64,000 bases of DNA from positions 21,618,906-21,682,905 of the forward strand of contig OY987264.1 of the NCBI GenBank assembly GCA_963920665.1, read 5' to 3'. This stretch comes from Straminergon stramineum. Its lineage: Eukaryota; Streptophyta; Bryopsida; Hypnales; Calliergonaceae. Below the pieces are notes generated by a model. That model was not told where the DNA came from and searched no databases. It was given only the letters and a program-made list of their open reading frames with translations. Every line of letters begins with the position of its first letter. Within the stretch, counting starts at the first letter, position 1. Both the position numbers and the translations under genes were made by a program. This document shows positions 33,801 to 46,739 of the stretch, one piece after another.

Positions 33801-36800
33801 TGTATATTGGCTAACCCCCAACCCCAAGTGAGGGGACATGACAAAATTAAAATAGATTGTTTTTTAGCCCTTTTGTAGTTTTGTTTCAATTCAATTTCAA
33901 ATTTCAATTGAAAGATGAACTAATTGAGCTCTGAAAATATATTCTCAAAAGTTAGAATTGTTTTTAGTTCTATGACCCCCAAATTACAAACTGATTAGGC
34001 TTGGAAAATGTCATGTTTTTTGGTTTTATTGTTTGGATAGAGACTAACTTATGGCATTAATTCTCCAGGTTCTAAATCCAAGTTTCCAAATCCTAACTAC
34101 AACCACATTTATATTGCACAATGGAGTTAGGATTTAGTTGGAGAAGACAGAGCTTCATAGTCACACCGTTCTTGTTAAATTAGCACAGATCATATATACA
34201 AAGGCTCATACATACATATATATACACAAAGGCTCATGCATAAAGTAGGACAAATGTTGATTTAGGTTTTAGGTCACTTGTCTTGAAAGGTGCCAAAGAA
34301 TAGTGGATTTTTGCCAATTTAACAAAATTGATGTTCTAAAAACATAATGAGCTTGGGCATTAAAAAGAAGAAATTTAAAAATGGATTCCCCTTTGGTGCT
34401 TACCAACAATACATTTGAAGTTTTAAAAGTCTAAAATCTCCTATCAACTTGTCTTACTCAACTCCTTTTACTTATTTGCCCTTCACTTAAGTAGGATCCC
34501 CTCAAAGTGGCACTTTTTTTTGTGCTTCATCTCTCAATGCACATTACACAAAAAAAATTGATTAGATTGTTAGCGATTTCAAGAAGAATCCAACCCAATT
34601 TGTTTCATAATTTTTTGATGCTCATTTAATATTCTACGAATTGTTAAAGATGAGAGCATAGAACACCTCCACATGCCACTAGACTCCCCTTAAACGGTCT
34701 ACATTGAAGCACGAAATCTTCAACTCCCATTCATTGCCTCAATAAACTTGAGGTAGAATTGGAGGAAATATTGGCACTTTTTCAACCATTTTTTTTCCCT
34801 TCTTGACCTACCAAAGGTGGTGGCAAATGGAAGGAGGTGATATTAGGTGCTCCTACCTTATTAGTAGAAAGGAGATTTAAAACACCAAGTTTTGACAATT
34901 TAGAGTAGCACTCCAAGCCCCCCTTTCTATTGATGTGTTATGCATGTCTCTCATAAGATGTCATAAGAGGTAAAAGCTTTATTTCTTTTTGTATGCATTG
35001 AAAAGGCATTAGATGAGATTTGAGGAAATAAGGGGCGGTTTCAGGCCTATTCTCCAAGCTATTCCTATAGTGGTGATGGCATGGCTGACTACTGTTAGTT
35101 GTCATAAATACTAAAAAAAAAAGGGTTTTTTGGGTCCTGAAATTGAAAAAAAGTTGAAAAAAAATTCAAAGAAATCTAAATAAAATTATGAAGTAGCCAA
35201 CGCCCAACCACATTAGCATTGTTGTAGTGACACAGTTTAGTAAGTTCCCATTGCCAGGAACTTATAGTCTTCTATTTGTTCCGAATCTCATCTAATGTTT
35301 CAACAATTTGTTTTGCTCAATTAATTGTAGATCTCCTCCCACATTGTACCATTGATCACATATATTGCAAATTGTGAATTGAATCACCTCGACAAACCAT
35401 TGCAAGTCTTAGCATGTGTCAATATTTGTGGAGTTATTTGGTTTTGAGCTTTGTACAAATTTGGATTGCAAGTTCTTGGATATTCATGGCAAGATTTTAG
35501 GATTTGGGTGTCAACCAACTATTTTCTTGAGTACTTGAATTTGAATTGTTATATCAATTCTCACACTATTGGAATTTGGTTAGGTTTAAGGCACAATTTG
35601 ATTAAGTGGGTCCATGTTAGATCACTATAATCGTTAGTTTGATTGCCTCCAATTTCTCACCTTCTTGGATAACAAAGTAAAAAATTTTCCCTAATTTGTC
35701 ATTGTGTAATTTTGTGATTCTCCATTGTTTGTAGCAAATTAAGGATCTTTGGACCCATAAAAGACCTTAAATTTTTCAAATTTGAGTATCCTAGGGTAGA
35801 CGACTAGTTCTTGAGTTTTTTCCAAAGGTAAAAGATGTTGTCAACTTTTAGGATTAATATGAGCAAAACATAAAGGCAGTTTAGATAGATGGTGAATTTT
35901 TATACAGTAACTTGTTCGGAATTGAGACATGGATTTTTCTTGAACTACTACATGGATTCTTGCACATTTGAAATGAATTAATTAATCCAAATGGCTCAAG
36001 ACTAAATATCAACAAAAACAACTCCAAACTAATGTCCATTTTCCGTGTGGAGGAAAAAATGAGAAAAAACCCAGATAGATTTTGAATCCAACTACAAGAT
36101 CTTGATTTACTAAGCACCTTGGTAGTATGTCTTAGTCTCTATTCCATCTATCTTATACACCTTTATCTCCTTCTCAATATTTTGATCTAAAGTAGAAGTA
36201 TTTGATTCCATCCACCCCCATCAAATTCTATAAAGTAGGGTTATATTACACTATTACCAATAATATGACCTCAAACTATTTTTGTAGTATATTTCAAGCT
36301 TTACACATGGTGCTAGATTGTTGTAAGTAGTAGAGCCATTAGTGACTAGTTTTGGTCCATTTTTAAAGACATTTTGAACATGCATCTAAAAGATACTTTA
36401 GGGTTTTTCAAGTCTTCAAATTGAAAATTCATTATAATTTTTTTTGAAATAGAATTTTTTCCTTGAAATATATGAATTTCATTTTTCTATAAGTAAACAA
36501 TAATCTATAATTGTAATTTTGACTTTATCCCCAAACATTAGCTTAAATGAAAGAGTATTTGATCTTTCTACCTTAATAAAATCCTAATCCTACTGTATCA
36601 CCACAAGTCTTCATCAACCAAGCCACAAAGACTGGAATTTTGTATTAACAGATCTTCAACAAACAAGAAGGCTTGATTCAAATCATTTCACAAACAAATG
36701 TTGAATTTTCTCATAGTTCTTGATTTCAAATGTTGTTAAGTTCAATTAAGAAAAACGTAGTTTCCATAATCTACTTTTAATTCCATATGGAATCTTTTAA

Positions 36801-39800
36801 AAATTGTTATAATTACTTAATCAACTAGTTTGGGCGTAAGATTTGGATGGCTCAAAAATTCATTGCCTTTGATCTATATGTATTATTGACTTTCTATTAG
36901 ATTGAGCTCAAGAAATACCCCAATTGTATCATGATATTTATCTCTATTATCTTCAATTTTGTTATAGAATCGTACAAATTAAGGATTTTTGGAATTGATA
37001 TGATTTTTACAAAAAATATTCTAGAAAATCATATGAATTGCATTTTGATGTTATTAATTATGAAGAAATGAATAAAAAGCAAAGGTATAGATTTTTATAT
37101 AGGAAAATATCAAATTCTTGAAATGTATGTTTTCCGATAGGAAATAATGAAGATTGATAAAATGTCAACATGATAGGTCCTCTAAGGGTTAAGCTAACAT
37201 TCAAATGCATCATAATAATAAAAACTCTTAAAGATTGTCATCTTTGCTATAAAATTGGGCTCAAAGGTAAAAATTGATTCTTGTTTAGAATTGTCTCTTA
37301 TCTATCACATGGTGATTGAACTCAATTCTTAAGCTTGAAATTTGGTTGAAGCTCTCTTGTTTTCTTTTAGTTAAGATAATTAAAATCCTTTGGATTATTG
37401 TTTATTGGAGTGGACCATTAGTTTTCAATGGAGTTTTACCCCTTAATGTCATAACCAAACCCTTAAGCCAACTTCATTAGTATATTTTTCAAAATTATGA
37501 TGTTTGAATTTTAAGTTGCAAACCAAATGAAGTTCCTAATAATCTAAATAATTTAAAAGCCATTTAGATTATCGGAGCCATTTTTTAGGATAGAGACTCT
37601 ATCTTGATGACTTAGATGGAATAAACAATTGGATATGATTCTTAGCATATTAGGATTAAATAAGCATTCATTTCAAAGATTAGTCAAAGCATTTTAAGCA
37701 AAACATAGGGATTTTGCATCCATTAATTCCTCTTGTAGTTCCAATTTATCTCACATTGCCATTGATAGTTGTAGTTTATCGTTGGTTTTGTTTGATAAAT
37801 CAAAGTGTGATAGATGAACATCTAGTTCTTAATTAATCCCTCAAGGGCAAGAAGATAATCAAAATATCCCAAATAGTAAAGATGTATTATAAAATGCACC
37901 TAAGAGTAATAATTTAATAATGATGTTTATATAAAAGTTGTAAAACCAGATCCATAGATCATATTTGTATAGTTGGATTTATTATTGCACTAACCAATAT
38001 TTATCAACAAAAATTAACTTTTGAAGTTTTATTGCAAAAAAGATGCATGGGTTTGTTAAATAGTTGCGTTTTGGAATTTGGAATTGGGCAATTGCATGTT
38101 GGTTTGGGAGAGTGATTTATTTTATAGTATAAGTGAATTATCTCATCATTAGAAAGTAAAATGGTTTACTTAAATTTTAACCTTGGAACCAAATACGATA
38201 AGTATGTTTGAAGAACAAATCTAGAGAGTATGACTTCAAAGATTGACATCATTTGTAAAAATCACAGACACTAAACAAATTGATAGTAGAGAAGAAACAA
38301 TATCACATTTATTTTTTCATGCCTAGTGTGCTATCAATCTATAATAATTTTTGGAGTTTGGTTCTTCCAATTCAAGAGACATTTGATTTACAAATTCATA
38401 ACTTCATTTATGCTTAATTTACAAATTTAGAACTTATTTATATGTTATTCAAAAAACACTTGCGAAGATGCTTTTAAATCCTTTTTCAATTGTAATAAGA
38501 TATTAAGATATTACAATTTCAGATCATAAGGTCAAGATGTACACCCTTTGGCACTTTAAACAATAGATTTAAGAAATAAATATCAAATGAAATTCCTTGA
38601 TGGGGTGCCCTTTTCCAATTTTTTTTTTATTGAAATCTAAATTTTCTATTGCTCATTTATCATAAGATGCTTGACATAAGATGCTTGATAAACAATGTAC
38701 GACAATCTATCTACAATATATATTACAACTTGTAGATGTATGTACTCACAACTTACAAATGTATTCGTAAATGTATTTACATATATTTATGTAATTCAAA
38801 TTTATTTTCATATCCATATACTGCTATATTTATACTTGAATTCATAGCACTATATTTAAGAGTGTATTCAACTAATTCAAGAAGGGGAGATTGCATGTGA
38901 TTTTAGAGTCAAAGTTTAATCTCTAAAGGATTGAGGGATGTTTTGGGGGCTTTAAGAATTTCAGATACACAATTTTGATGCCAATTTTATGGTCCTAATC
39001 ATTGGATTGAAAACATTAATCAAAAGAAATTGTTGTTTAGTTCCCTCAGTTGAGACCAAAAGCACATTTCACTTGATAATAGTACAATTGCTTTGTCAAA
39101 TTGGGCACAAATAAAGTGAGCTAGTAAGTTCTTAATGGAATACTTTTTCCTTCCAAAAATTGAAAAAAACTACTTTTGGACTTTGTAATACTCTATCTAA
39201 AAAAGTACAAAAGCCCCAATTAGACTTCTAGTCCATTAGGGGTTAATTATATGAACCATGCTAGAAAACTTATTCAAACTATTTTTTACCTCTAAATGCC
39301 CAATCAACCATTTTATGGTCATAGCTCAACCTAGGGCGTTGTTTTTGATTTGAAAAAACTATTTTTTTCAATTTTTTTGTTTAAGTTTTCTTTAATTAAA
39401 AAACAACTTAATCTAATATTGGAAATCCTTATTTAAGTTTCCTAAGATGAAGTTTTCTTTTTTCTTTTGATATTCAAAAATAAAATCTCTATGGTCAAAC
39501 CAAGTTTATAAAGAAAATTAAAAAAGTGTTTAGTATTTGCCTAATGTTGAAAAATTTACTATTTGGAGAAAGTGTTGATAGATGCTCTTGTTATCAAATC
39601 AATTTAGAATTGAAAGTTTGACCAATCATATAATTTTCAAATGCTAAAGATAAAAAATATATTTTTGGTAAATTTTTTAAGTTAAATCTTCAAAATTCAT
39701 ATGAAGAAATATTTAAATAGTTTTAAAATTTTGACCATTTAGATACACTTACTCTTGATGCTTAACATTAACTCCTTAAATGCAAACTTCAAAAAAGTTA

Positions 39801-40869
39801 TGAAACTTAAATTTTATAGCACATTTGGGTTTTGTCCAAAATCCTCGTGCCTTTAGGAGTTAATATATAATCATCGTCACGAACAATCTATGAGTACTTT
39901 GGTTTGACATGCCACTCTCAAAATGTCACAATACATGATGTGCTACTTTTAAACAATTATCTATTTTTCTAGAATACCAATTTTTAAGCCTTAGATACAA
40001 GGTTTTTTAGTCGGCATCAAGAAACTTATATGTGATGTCTGAAAAACAATATTGATTTTCTCACAACTTTTGCTTGTGGGTCTAGCCACCTAACTACCAC
40101 CCATTTTGGGATGGATAGGGAATCCTTTCCCAATATAAGAGGGTGTTGTATGAATTAAAAGAATTGTAGTGGAATATTTAGCCTCTTCTAGAAGAAATTG
40201 TAGGATTGAGGATGAAAGCCAACAAACCAAACTAATTTTGGAAAGCATTTGATAATTCAAAATCTTCAAAAAACCAACCCGATTTAAGTCATTTCATAGT
40301 TGTAAGCTTTATAAATGCATACTATTTCCAATTGAATCAATCATGCCCATTGACTCTTTATCATTAATCTATATTTGTAAGCAAATGTTGGATGTAGGAT
40401 TGTTTCTAAAAGAAAACAAACAACTATACTTTTGCATTTTCAATTTGTACTTTGTAATTCCAAAACCTCTTGCTATAAATTAAAAGCATATTAAATAATC
40501 AAGGCTTATTCCATTCTCCTTCATATTCTTGTGTTTATATTCACACAATGACAATGACTTGTAAATGATAAGCATGAATGGATGACAAATAAAACCGATT
40601 AACACTAAAATTTTAATAGGTTAAATGAAATTCAATATATATCTTACTTCATAAAACAAATTGTTGGCAAATGGCAATAGTAACGAACATTGTAAGGTCC
40701 TAGATTTTGTTATAGATAATAACTTTAGATATCCATTAAGTATTCAATGAGGTTCATGTTGAGCTCATGTCGAGTTTTCCACCAATCACAACCTCCAAAC
40801 ATAATTTGATCAAGAGTTTGGTGTAAAGTTTGGAATCTCCTAGCCTCTTTAAATTCTATTTGCAATACT
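30850..40869. other. Ten-kilobase gene-free AT-rich, CpG-poor stretch
   Basis: No frame longer than about 80 codons and no recognised domain on either strand. CG dinucleotides are rare while TG/CA are common. The sequence looks like very old, decayed DNA; only the degenerate repeat at 33.4-33.6 kb stood out. Confidence 0.55.
33448..33620. repeat. Degenerate short tandem repeat around ATGTTATAGACACCT
   Basis: At least five imperfect copies of a 14-34 base unit containing GTTATA-AC-CCTATGTTATAG, two of them with an identical TAGACTCTTTTCA spacer, are arrayed here. No coding frame. Confidence 0.65.
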
Positions 40870-42457
40870 TGAAAAAGATAACCCTAATGTTCACATAAAA
40901 TTCTATGAATTATAACATGTATTAGAATAATCTGGGATTTTGATTAAAAAAATGAAGGTCAAAATGAGAAACAATGTGTTTAAATTTATAAGCTTAGATG
41001 ATATAAAATGAAAACACAAAACTTATTAAGTGATTTGGATAATTGTGTACTACAATTCCAAAACTTGGAGCTTGCAATTGTAGCAATTCATCAAATTGTT
41101 GAATTTTTTTGAAAAAAAAATCAAAATAGAAACAAAACCTATCACACTTTATTTTTTAGTATAAAAAAGAAGAATAGAACCGTTGATATATATCTATATC
41201 TATATCTAGAGAGAGATCATTTATTTGAAATCCATTTTCACTTGTTCAATAGAAGCTTCTAAGAAGGTGGGGATGCAAACATTGTTGAATTAATGTATAA
41301 GGAACTTACCTAATCTAAATTGTCGATGGTCTTTTATAAATGCATACTTTCTTAAAAGAATTAAAATCAACCAAGTGTTTAACCAACTATAGTACTTTTG
41401 TAAAAAAATTCAATTCTTACATAGAAAGTTTTGTTAATTTGAATACCAATAATAATAAAACTTCTTTCATATTCTACCCTATTGATAATTGTATACATTT
41501 ACCTTGTCAAAATTCAGTACTAAAAATAGAAATTTTATTATGAATGACATTTTGAAGTTAATTACTTCTAAATTGATTTGACAAAGATTTATGAAAGTTT
41601 TTTCAAAATTGACTGTAAAGATAAATTCCAACATCTCTCCTATTGATGTAGTGAGACTGAAAAAAGATTGAAGAAGAAATATACCTATAATATACCACAT
41701 CTAACTTATATTTTGCCTAAAACTGCCAAGAACTAACTATAGGATTTAATTACATATCTCAATTGATTTCTCATCATGTCTAAGCTTACAATTAGTAAAA
41801 ACTAAAAAAATCTCACACTTGCAAACGAAGAGATCAAAGCTATCAAGCACAAAATCAACCTCAAATTCACTTCCTATCCTTGTACATGACAACGGTCTCA
41901 ATATTTGGTCTAAAATCAAATGACTTGAACTCAAGAATGATGGGTAGAGGATAAGGTTCAACTTTTGGCACACTAAGGTAGCTAGGCATCTCCTTCTCAA
42001 TCATTGTCGCTTTGAAGACAACTCAAATAGTGAAATTCAAAGCTCGTCCAATGACCCACATGTAACAAATTAAGTCAACCCCAAATTCTAAAAGTAACCA
42101 ATGGAAGACAAAGAGTACCTTGAGGCAAATAGTGAGAATTGAAGCATATTATATTTCAAGGATGTCTAATTAGAATAGTTTAGTGTTAATAGTAGATGTT
42201 CCTATGACCTCCACTTTGAAAATTTGTAGTTCATTCACATAATCTCTAAACATTCTCAAACCAATTGCATTCACTATCACACTTTGATTTGCTAACATTT
42301 TGGCAGCCCAATTTCTGTTCAGAGATGTTGGATCTCAAAAAAGCATTTATTTGAGGTGAGTATACTTAACTTCTCCCCTTGTTGATACTTGAAAGAAACA
42401 CTGCTCTAGTTGTCCTTGTATCAAGAGAGCGGGTCACCAAAAGTTGTTCACACACTA

Positions 42458-42782
42458 AGGTAGGAGGCTCGAAATCTGCACAGGCTTTAGAACCGCACAC
42501 CTCCTCAAATGTACACTGTGTGTACATGGGATTTTTTCATCTTTCAGGGATGTACCAACAGTGTACATTTGAGGAGGTGTGCGGTTTTAGAGCCCTACGC
42601 CATTTCGACTTCAAAAATTCATAACTAATTCTACAAAGCTCCAAAAAATATGAAACGACTTGGGTTAGATGTCAATTCCTCTTGTCTTTCAAGAAAAATT
42701 TACTGAAAAATATTTCAATAAGTTTCACCTCCCCAAAATTCAGTTTCAGCTCTTAGATGGGCGCTTTATGAACCTCCTACCT
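42458..42782. mobile_element. 325-bp TA-flanked insertion element inside copy A
   Basis: The ends are inverted (AGGTAGGAGGCTC at left; the right end reads AGGTAGGAGGTTC on the other strand) and both are flanked by TA (42,456-42,457 and 42,783-42,784). Copy B lacks the interval: its CACTA at about 48,819 runs directly into the sequence that follows the element in copy A, which gives an empty site. The TA duplication suggests a Tc1/mariner-type non-autonomous element. It carries the foldback at 42,469-42,608, and its right part is related to repeats at 45.75-46.2 kb and 59.38-59.56 kb. Confidence 0.65.
42469..42608. other. Pre-miRNA-like foldback (45-bp stem, 22-base loop)
   Basis: Arms 42,483-42,527 and 42,550-42,594 are both 45 bases and pair at 41 positions, including an unbroken 29-bp core (42,491-42,519 with 42,558-42,586). 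Mismatches are at arm positions 5, 8, 38 and 39. After a 7x7 internal loop, seven more bases pair (42,469-42,475 with 42,602-42,608). Size, loop and mismatch pattern are those of a young plant microRNA precursor. The element's own terminal repeats are much shorter than this stem, so the foldback is an internal structure. Transcription is unknown. Confidence 0.75.
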
Positions 42783-43682
42783 TATCTCCTAAAGACGTTT
42801 CTAACCACCCCAAGCCATTTGATTATCCCTTTTCTATTAATATCTCATTCTAATAATCCTGCTGCTATCAGCAAATTCTTCAGTGTCAAATTTCTGGGCA
42901 GGACCGTGAAAGCTCCCAATTCTCACGTACAGAACATATACACAAATTTAAGAATTTTTTTGGTCCAAAAGAACATTCAAATACGTCCAGCTCAGCATAA
43001 GAAAATTCAGAAGCACTGCTAATCAGTTTGTGAAACTTCATAACAACATATCTTCTTAGAACGACAGAAATCAAAAAGATGAATTTGATCATACCATTGA
43101 GTTGAGGAATCATCTTTGAACACCACCAGCCTGGGTCGCCAATAACTTAAGACTGGTTCCTTCTTCCCAATCAAATTCTCAACAATGTTCTGCTCTCACA
43201 CATCGTAAGTCCCAACGTCAGTCTGTGCAGTCAATGCACAGATGCGGGTTGAACTCCTGAACAAAACGAAAAGGATACCCAACTATATATTAGTTCTGAA
43301 ACACGAGGGCCTTCTACCCTGAAGAAGACGACCGTTCAAATTTAAGAGCAAGCCGACCTGAAAGAAACGGCATTAACTAAGGCAACGTTAAAACCAAAGG
43401 TAGATGGAAGAAAACTCCCGATGCACTAAGAATTATAGGAAGAATGGTTTCTCTCTACTACTGTAGTTCTTTTGAGTCTATTGAGATCGGACACCATAAT
43501 GCCATCAGAGCCTCACCTTCACTTGCTGGGCTTTTACAACAGCTAATGTGCTGATTGGCTGCAGAATATTGTGCTCCGCCAGAGCCACGGGAACTGTGAG
43601 TCCAGCGCATCTGCAAAATGCCTCACATCGCATACTGCAAAAACGAAGAACATGGACGATCAACACCAGACTTGGACTGTTA

Positions 43683-44072
43683 TCACTCGGGTCTCAGCAC
43701 CAGAGAATCAGAGACATAAAGAGTCGAGGAAGTGAACATCAAACCAATCACAGAAAATAATGGATTTCTATTCAAGATTTCCCTGGAGGAAAAGCCCAAC
43801 ATAACAATGGCCAACAGGCTAATAGTTATCGAATAAATTGTCACCAATGCAATCAACATGGTGGCCAGAAGGTAGCAAAAGCTGTTGTACAAGAAATAGT
43901 GTAAGCATTCCAAACTGACAACTAGGGAGCTTTGAATATCACAAGTAAAGAATTGAACTTGCTCAAAATCAAATATCATATCAGCAGCAACTTCAACAGC
44001 TAGAGAGCATGAAATTTCAACAACACCGTCACCATAGACGATAGCTATGATCCAGATCAGATTACGAGCCAT
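43683..44072 (-). CDS. Unrecognised 129-codon frame with two hydrophobic segments
   Basis: An ATG-initiated frame in the CpG-retaining part of copy A, starting MARNLIWIIAIVYGDG. A second hydrophobic segment lies at about residues 66-92 (YLLATMLIALVTIYSITISL). The matching part of copy B starts MARNL and then is broken by stops and a deletion, so the frame is not conserved. I see no family match. It may be chance in duplicated non-coding DNA. Confidence 0.18.
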   Translation of the reverse strand: MARNLIWIIAIVYGDGVVEISCSLAVEVAADMIFDFEQVQFFTCDIQSSLVVSLECLHYFLYNSFCYLLATMLIALVTIYSITISLLAIVMLGFSSREILNRNPLFSVIGLMFTSSTLYVSDSLVLRPE

Positions 44073-44480
44073 ACACTAAGCTTCATGCAAACTCCGCTTT
44101 TGGTTTCCTCGTTCATCAATTTGTTTCCTATTCTCAACATGGAAAATCAAAAAAGAAATACTAAACCAAGGGTCACTTCAAAATGAAGAGAAACATGTTC
44201 CGATTTTCAAGTAGGCACTGAATTTTGAAGCGTGTTCAGTGACCTAGACTGGTTCTGGTACTTTTAAAGCTGAAATTAAAAAAAAAAAATTACCACGACA
44301 AATAAAAATAGGGAAGCCTCTCAATTTGCACATTGATCAATATAAATCATACGGTCTTTAGTAGTTCCAAAACCTTTCTCCCTCACTAGACCAGCTAGCC
44401 TTCCCAAGTGAGTCCAATGTGAGGTTTTTGAACCTTGGAATAATACCTCATGCAAAAGTGGCAATAAGCCATACGTAAAT

Positions 44481-45180
44481 AAGAATATAGCTATAGAAGC
44501 ATTCAACATTCAAGTGCTTTCTACAAACTTCTTTGCCTTTGGTTGAAGACACTAGAAATCTCCTCTCACCTCACTATACCAATACAATACTCAAAACATT
44601 GATAGTTTAGTCAAATTTATTAATAGCATAAAACTATCTAATTTGCCATAGGTAACCAAATGTCAAAAGATGCAAATATATTGTTTAACTACATCTAGGG
44701 TTGTGTTCCTCTTCTACTCCTTTGACCCAACAAACCATTGATGGATTTGGGTGCATTAACCCCTAACCGCTCAATGCTTGACCAAGTTCAAAATAACATT
44801 TCTTTTGAAGTGTTATAGATATAATTTTCATTGAGTTATAGAGATCTCAATTGTACAATCTTTTAGTGCACTTGTAGATCACGTGCATCAAATTTGGTGT
44901 CATTTGACTACATAGATTGCAAGATTATAATGTTTTAGTGTTGAAAAAGGATGCTGACATTTTCCTAAAAATACATTTGGAGGCAAAATTTGGTTTCTAA
45001 ATCTACTCAAATGAAGAAACTTTAAACTAAAAAGTGATTCAAAATCAGCGTAGAAGCATATCAATGAAAAAAATATCATTCAATTGACTCATTGTGTGTG
45101 CAAAATGGCTTTGAAATGTCAAAAAATAGCAAGAAAAGTTGCAAAAGAATACATCAAAAATTGAACCTCCTGCTAAAATT
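44481..45180. other. AT-rich spacer
   Basis: No gene or element recognised between copy A and the repeat block that follows. Confidence 0.45.
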
Positions 45181-45730
45181 CTTCTCAATCACTCATAACT
45201 TCTTGGATTGATATGAAAATTTATACATATAGTCTAGACTAGTCTACACAACTGTTTCACAAAAAATTCTTGGAAACAAACATTGTATGAAGAAGAAACA
45301 AGTTGCCGAAGTTCACTGTAATCCAAAAATGTCAGGATTTCGAACTTCAAATTGCTCCCAAACTTTCAAAACAACCTAAATTGACATGAAAATTCTACCA
45401 CAACAACTAGACTTCAAGGGGAACATAACCCAACAAATTTTTATTGAAAATGAACTTTGGATGAAGGAGATACAAGCCCCCAAAGTTGCAGCCATCAAAT
45501 GCAGTTTGGTGAACTCAAATTGAACTTGTGAACTTCGATTGACTTCCAAAAATTCAGTATATCTTGGATCGATCTAAAATATTTACCACACATACGAGAT
45601 GACAGAGTGCAAATTTTACATCAAGTTTTATTGAATTCAAACATCGGATGCAAAAGTTACAGGACTTTGAATTTGACCTGAGGATACTTTTGGTCCCCTT
45701 GGATGGTGAGGGGTTAATAAACAGTTTGAT
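45181..45730. repeat. Degenerate tandem repeat, period about 170-190 bp (about three units)
   Basis: Successive units share, in order, CTT-GATT/CTAAATTGA followed by TATGAAAATTTATAC / CATGAAAATTCTACC / CTAAAATATTTACCA (near 45,214, 45,387 and 45,573). Each then has an AAA--AACATTG-ATGAAGAA / GAAAATGAACTTTGGATGAAGGA / GAATTCAAACATCGGATGCAAAAG block. Divergence is high, so the unit length is approximate. No coding frame. Confidence 0.55.
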
Positions 45731-45748
45731 AGACCAATCCATCTAACT

Positions 45749-46212
45749 TCAAAATTCCATCACTAATTTGATAAGACTCCCTGAACCAGGAATCCAAGGG
45801 CTTTGAATGCAAGTTCAATTTATCTTTCAAGAGAAATTCACTAAAAGAAATGTTTTAAAAGGAGATCACCCCTGGCACCCTCCTAATCTTACCTGAAAAT
45901 CTAACTTCAAAAGAATTTCAAACACAGCAGACTAGACTAGAAGCAATGGACAGCATATCAAAGTGATGCACAGCCATCTTCAAAATCCATAACTAATTCC
46001 ACAAGTTAGACTTTCAATACCATGAGTATAAATGCATTAAATGCAAGTTCAATTTGACTTTCAAATAAATAAATAAATTTGAAAAAAAATGTTTCAGAAG
46101 GGGCCTCACCCTGTACACCCTCCTAATCTCACTTGAAAAAGAATTGCTTGATCTGGAGGATTCCAAGCATAGCAGTGGAAGCAATGAACAACATATCAAA
46201 GCAATGCACACA
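45749..46212. repeat. Tandem duplication, unit about 230 bp
   Basis: Unit 1 is 45,749-45,972 and unit 2 is 45,973-46,212. Both run CTTCAAAAT-CCAT-ACTAATT, ATGCAAGTTCAATTT, CTTTCAA, a CACCCTCCTAATCT box, then AGCAATG-ACA-CATATCAAAG. The first half resembles the right part of the element at 42.46-42.78 kb and the copy at 59.38-59.56 kb. Confidence 0.75.
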
Positions 46213-46287
46213 CTTGGTGAACTGGTGGAATCCCATCACTAAGAGCAAACTCCATTGTTTTTCATTCAGGAGATTTGGAGTTGCTTC

Positions 46288-46527
46288 TCACCAAAAATGA
46301 TCTAATGTATCCAAATGTATCCAAATCGACCCCACGATTTGTCCTTTGAGACTTTTACCACTCACCCCAAGTTTTGTCGCTATTTCAGGGAATGAAAAGC
46401 ATAGGGGTTGGCAGTAGTGCTCTTGCAAGCCTGAGCGCCTGAGTGCCTTCACAGCCGGCTTCGTCTTCGGCTGCTGCTGCTTCTTCCCCATTTTTCCAGT
46501 GGCAAAGAGCTTCTTCTGCCTGTCCAT
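46288..46527 (-). CDS. Isolated small frame in a CpG-retaining patch
   Basis: A 79-codon ATG frame (MDRQKKLFATGKMGKKQQQP) lies in a patch (about 46,300-46,720) that is visibly GC- and CpG-richer than its surroundings. A GTGAGTGG donor-like site follows AAACTTGG inside the frame. Overlapping frames on the same strand, one containing YGQAEEALCHWKNGEEAAAA, also look protein-like, so the true frame is uncertain. It may be a captured or decayed gene fragment. No family recognised. Confidence 0.2.
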   Translation of the reverse strand: MDRQKKLFATGKMGKKQQQPKTKPAVKALRRSGLQEHYCQPLCFSFPEIATKLGVSGKSLKGQIVGSIWIHLDTLDHFW

Positions 46528-46739
46528 ATGGGTTCCTCACTTCTTTCTTCTTGAGCAGAATTTGTGCAGCAGTCATAAACAACACAGGCTTTGTAGGAGG
46601 AATCTTTATACCAAAACAGACAATAATAATGGGAATCTGGTAAACTCAATGCTCTCTTAATAATGACACTAAATTCAGAGAGATCTGGGCATTCTGTCAG
46701 CACTCTTCTGCGTGTTGGCTACTGGAGCATTCATGCACA

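Larger units (their letters stand above)
40870..44480. repeat. Direct segmental duplication, copy A (3.6 kb)
   Basis: Copy A aligns in the same orientation and order with copy B (47,430-50,010). Shared landmarks include AACATGTATTAGAATA, AATCAACCAAGTGTTT, CATATCTCAATTGATTTCTC, TCACACTTGCAAAC, CTCTAAACATTCTCAAACCA, CACCATAATGCCAT, GAGCCTCACCTTCACTTG and ATTACGAGCCATACAC. Copy A is about 1 kb longer, partly because of the TA-flanked element at 42,458-42,782. It keeps many CG dinucleotides, especially at 43.0-44.1 kb, where copy B has TG or CA. Confidence 0.85.
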
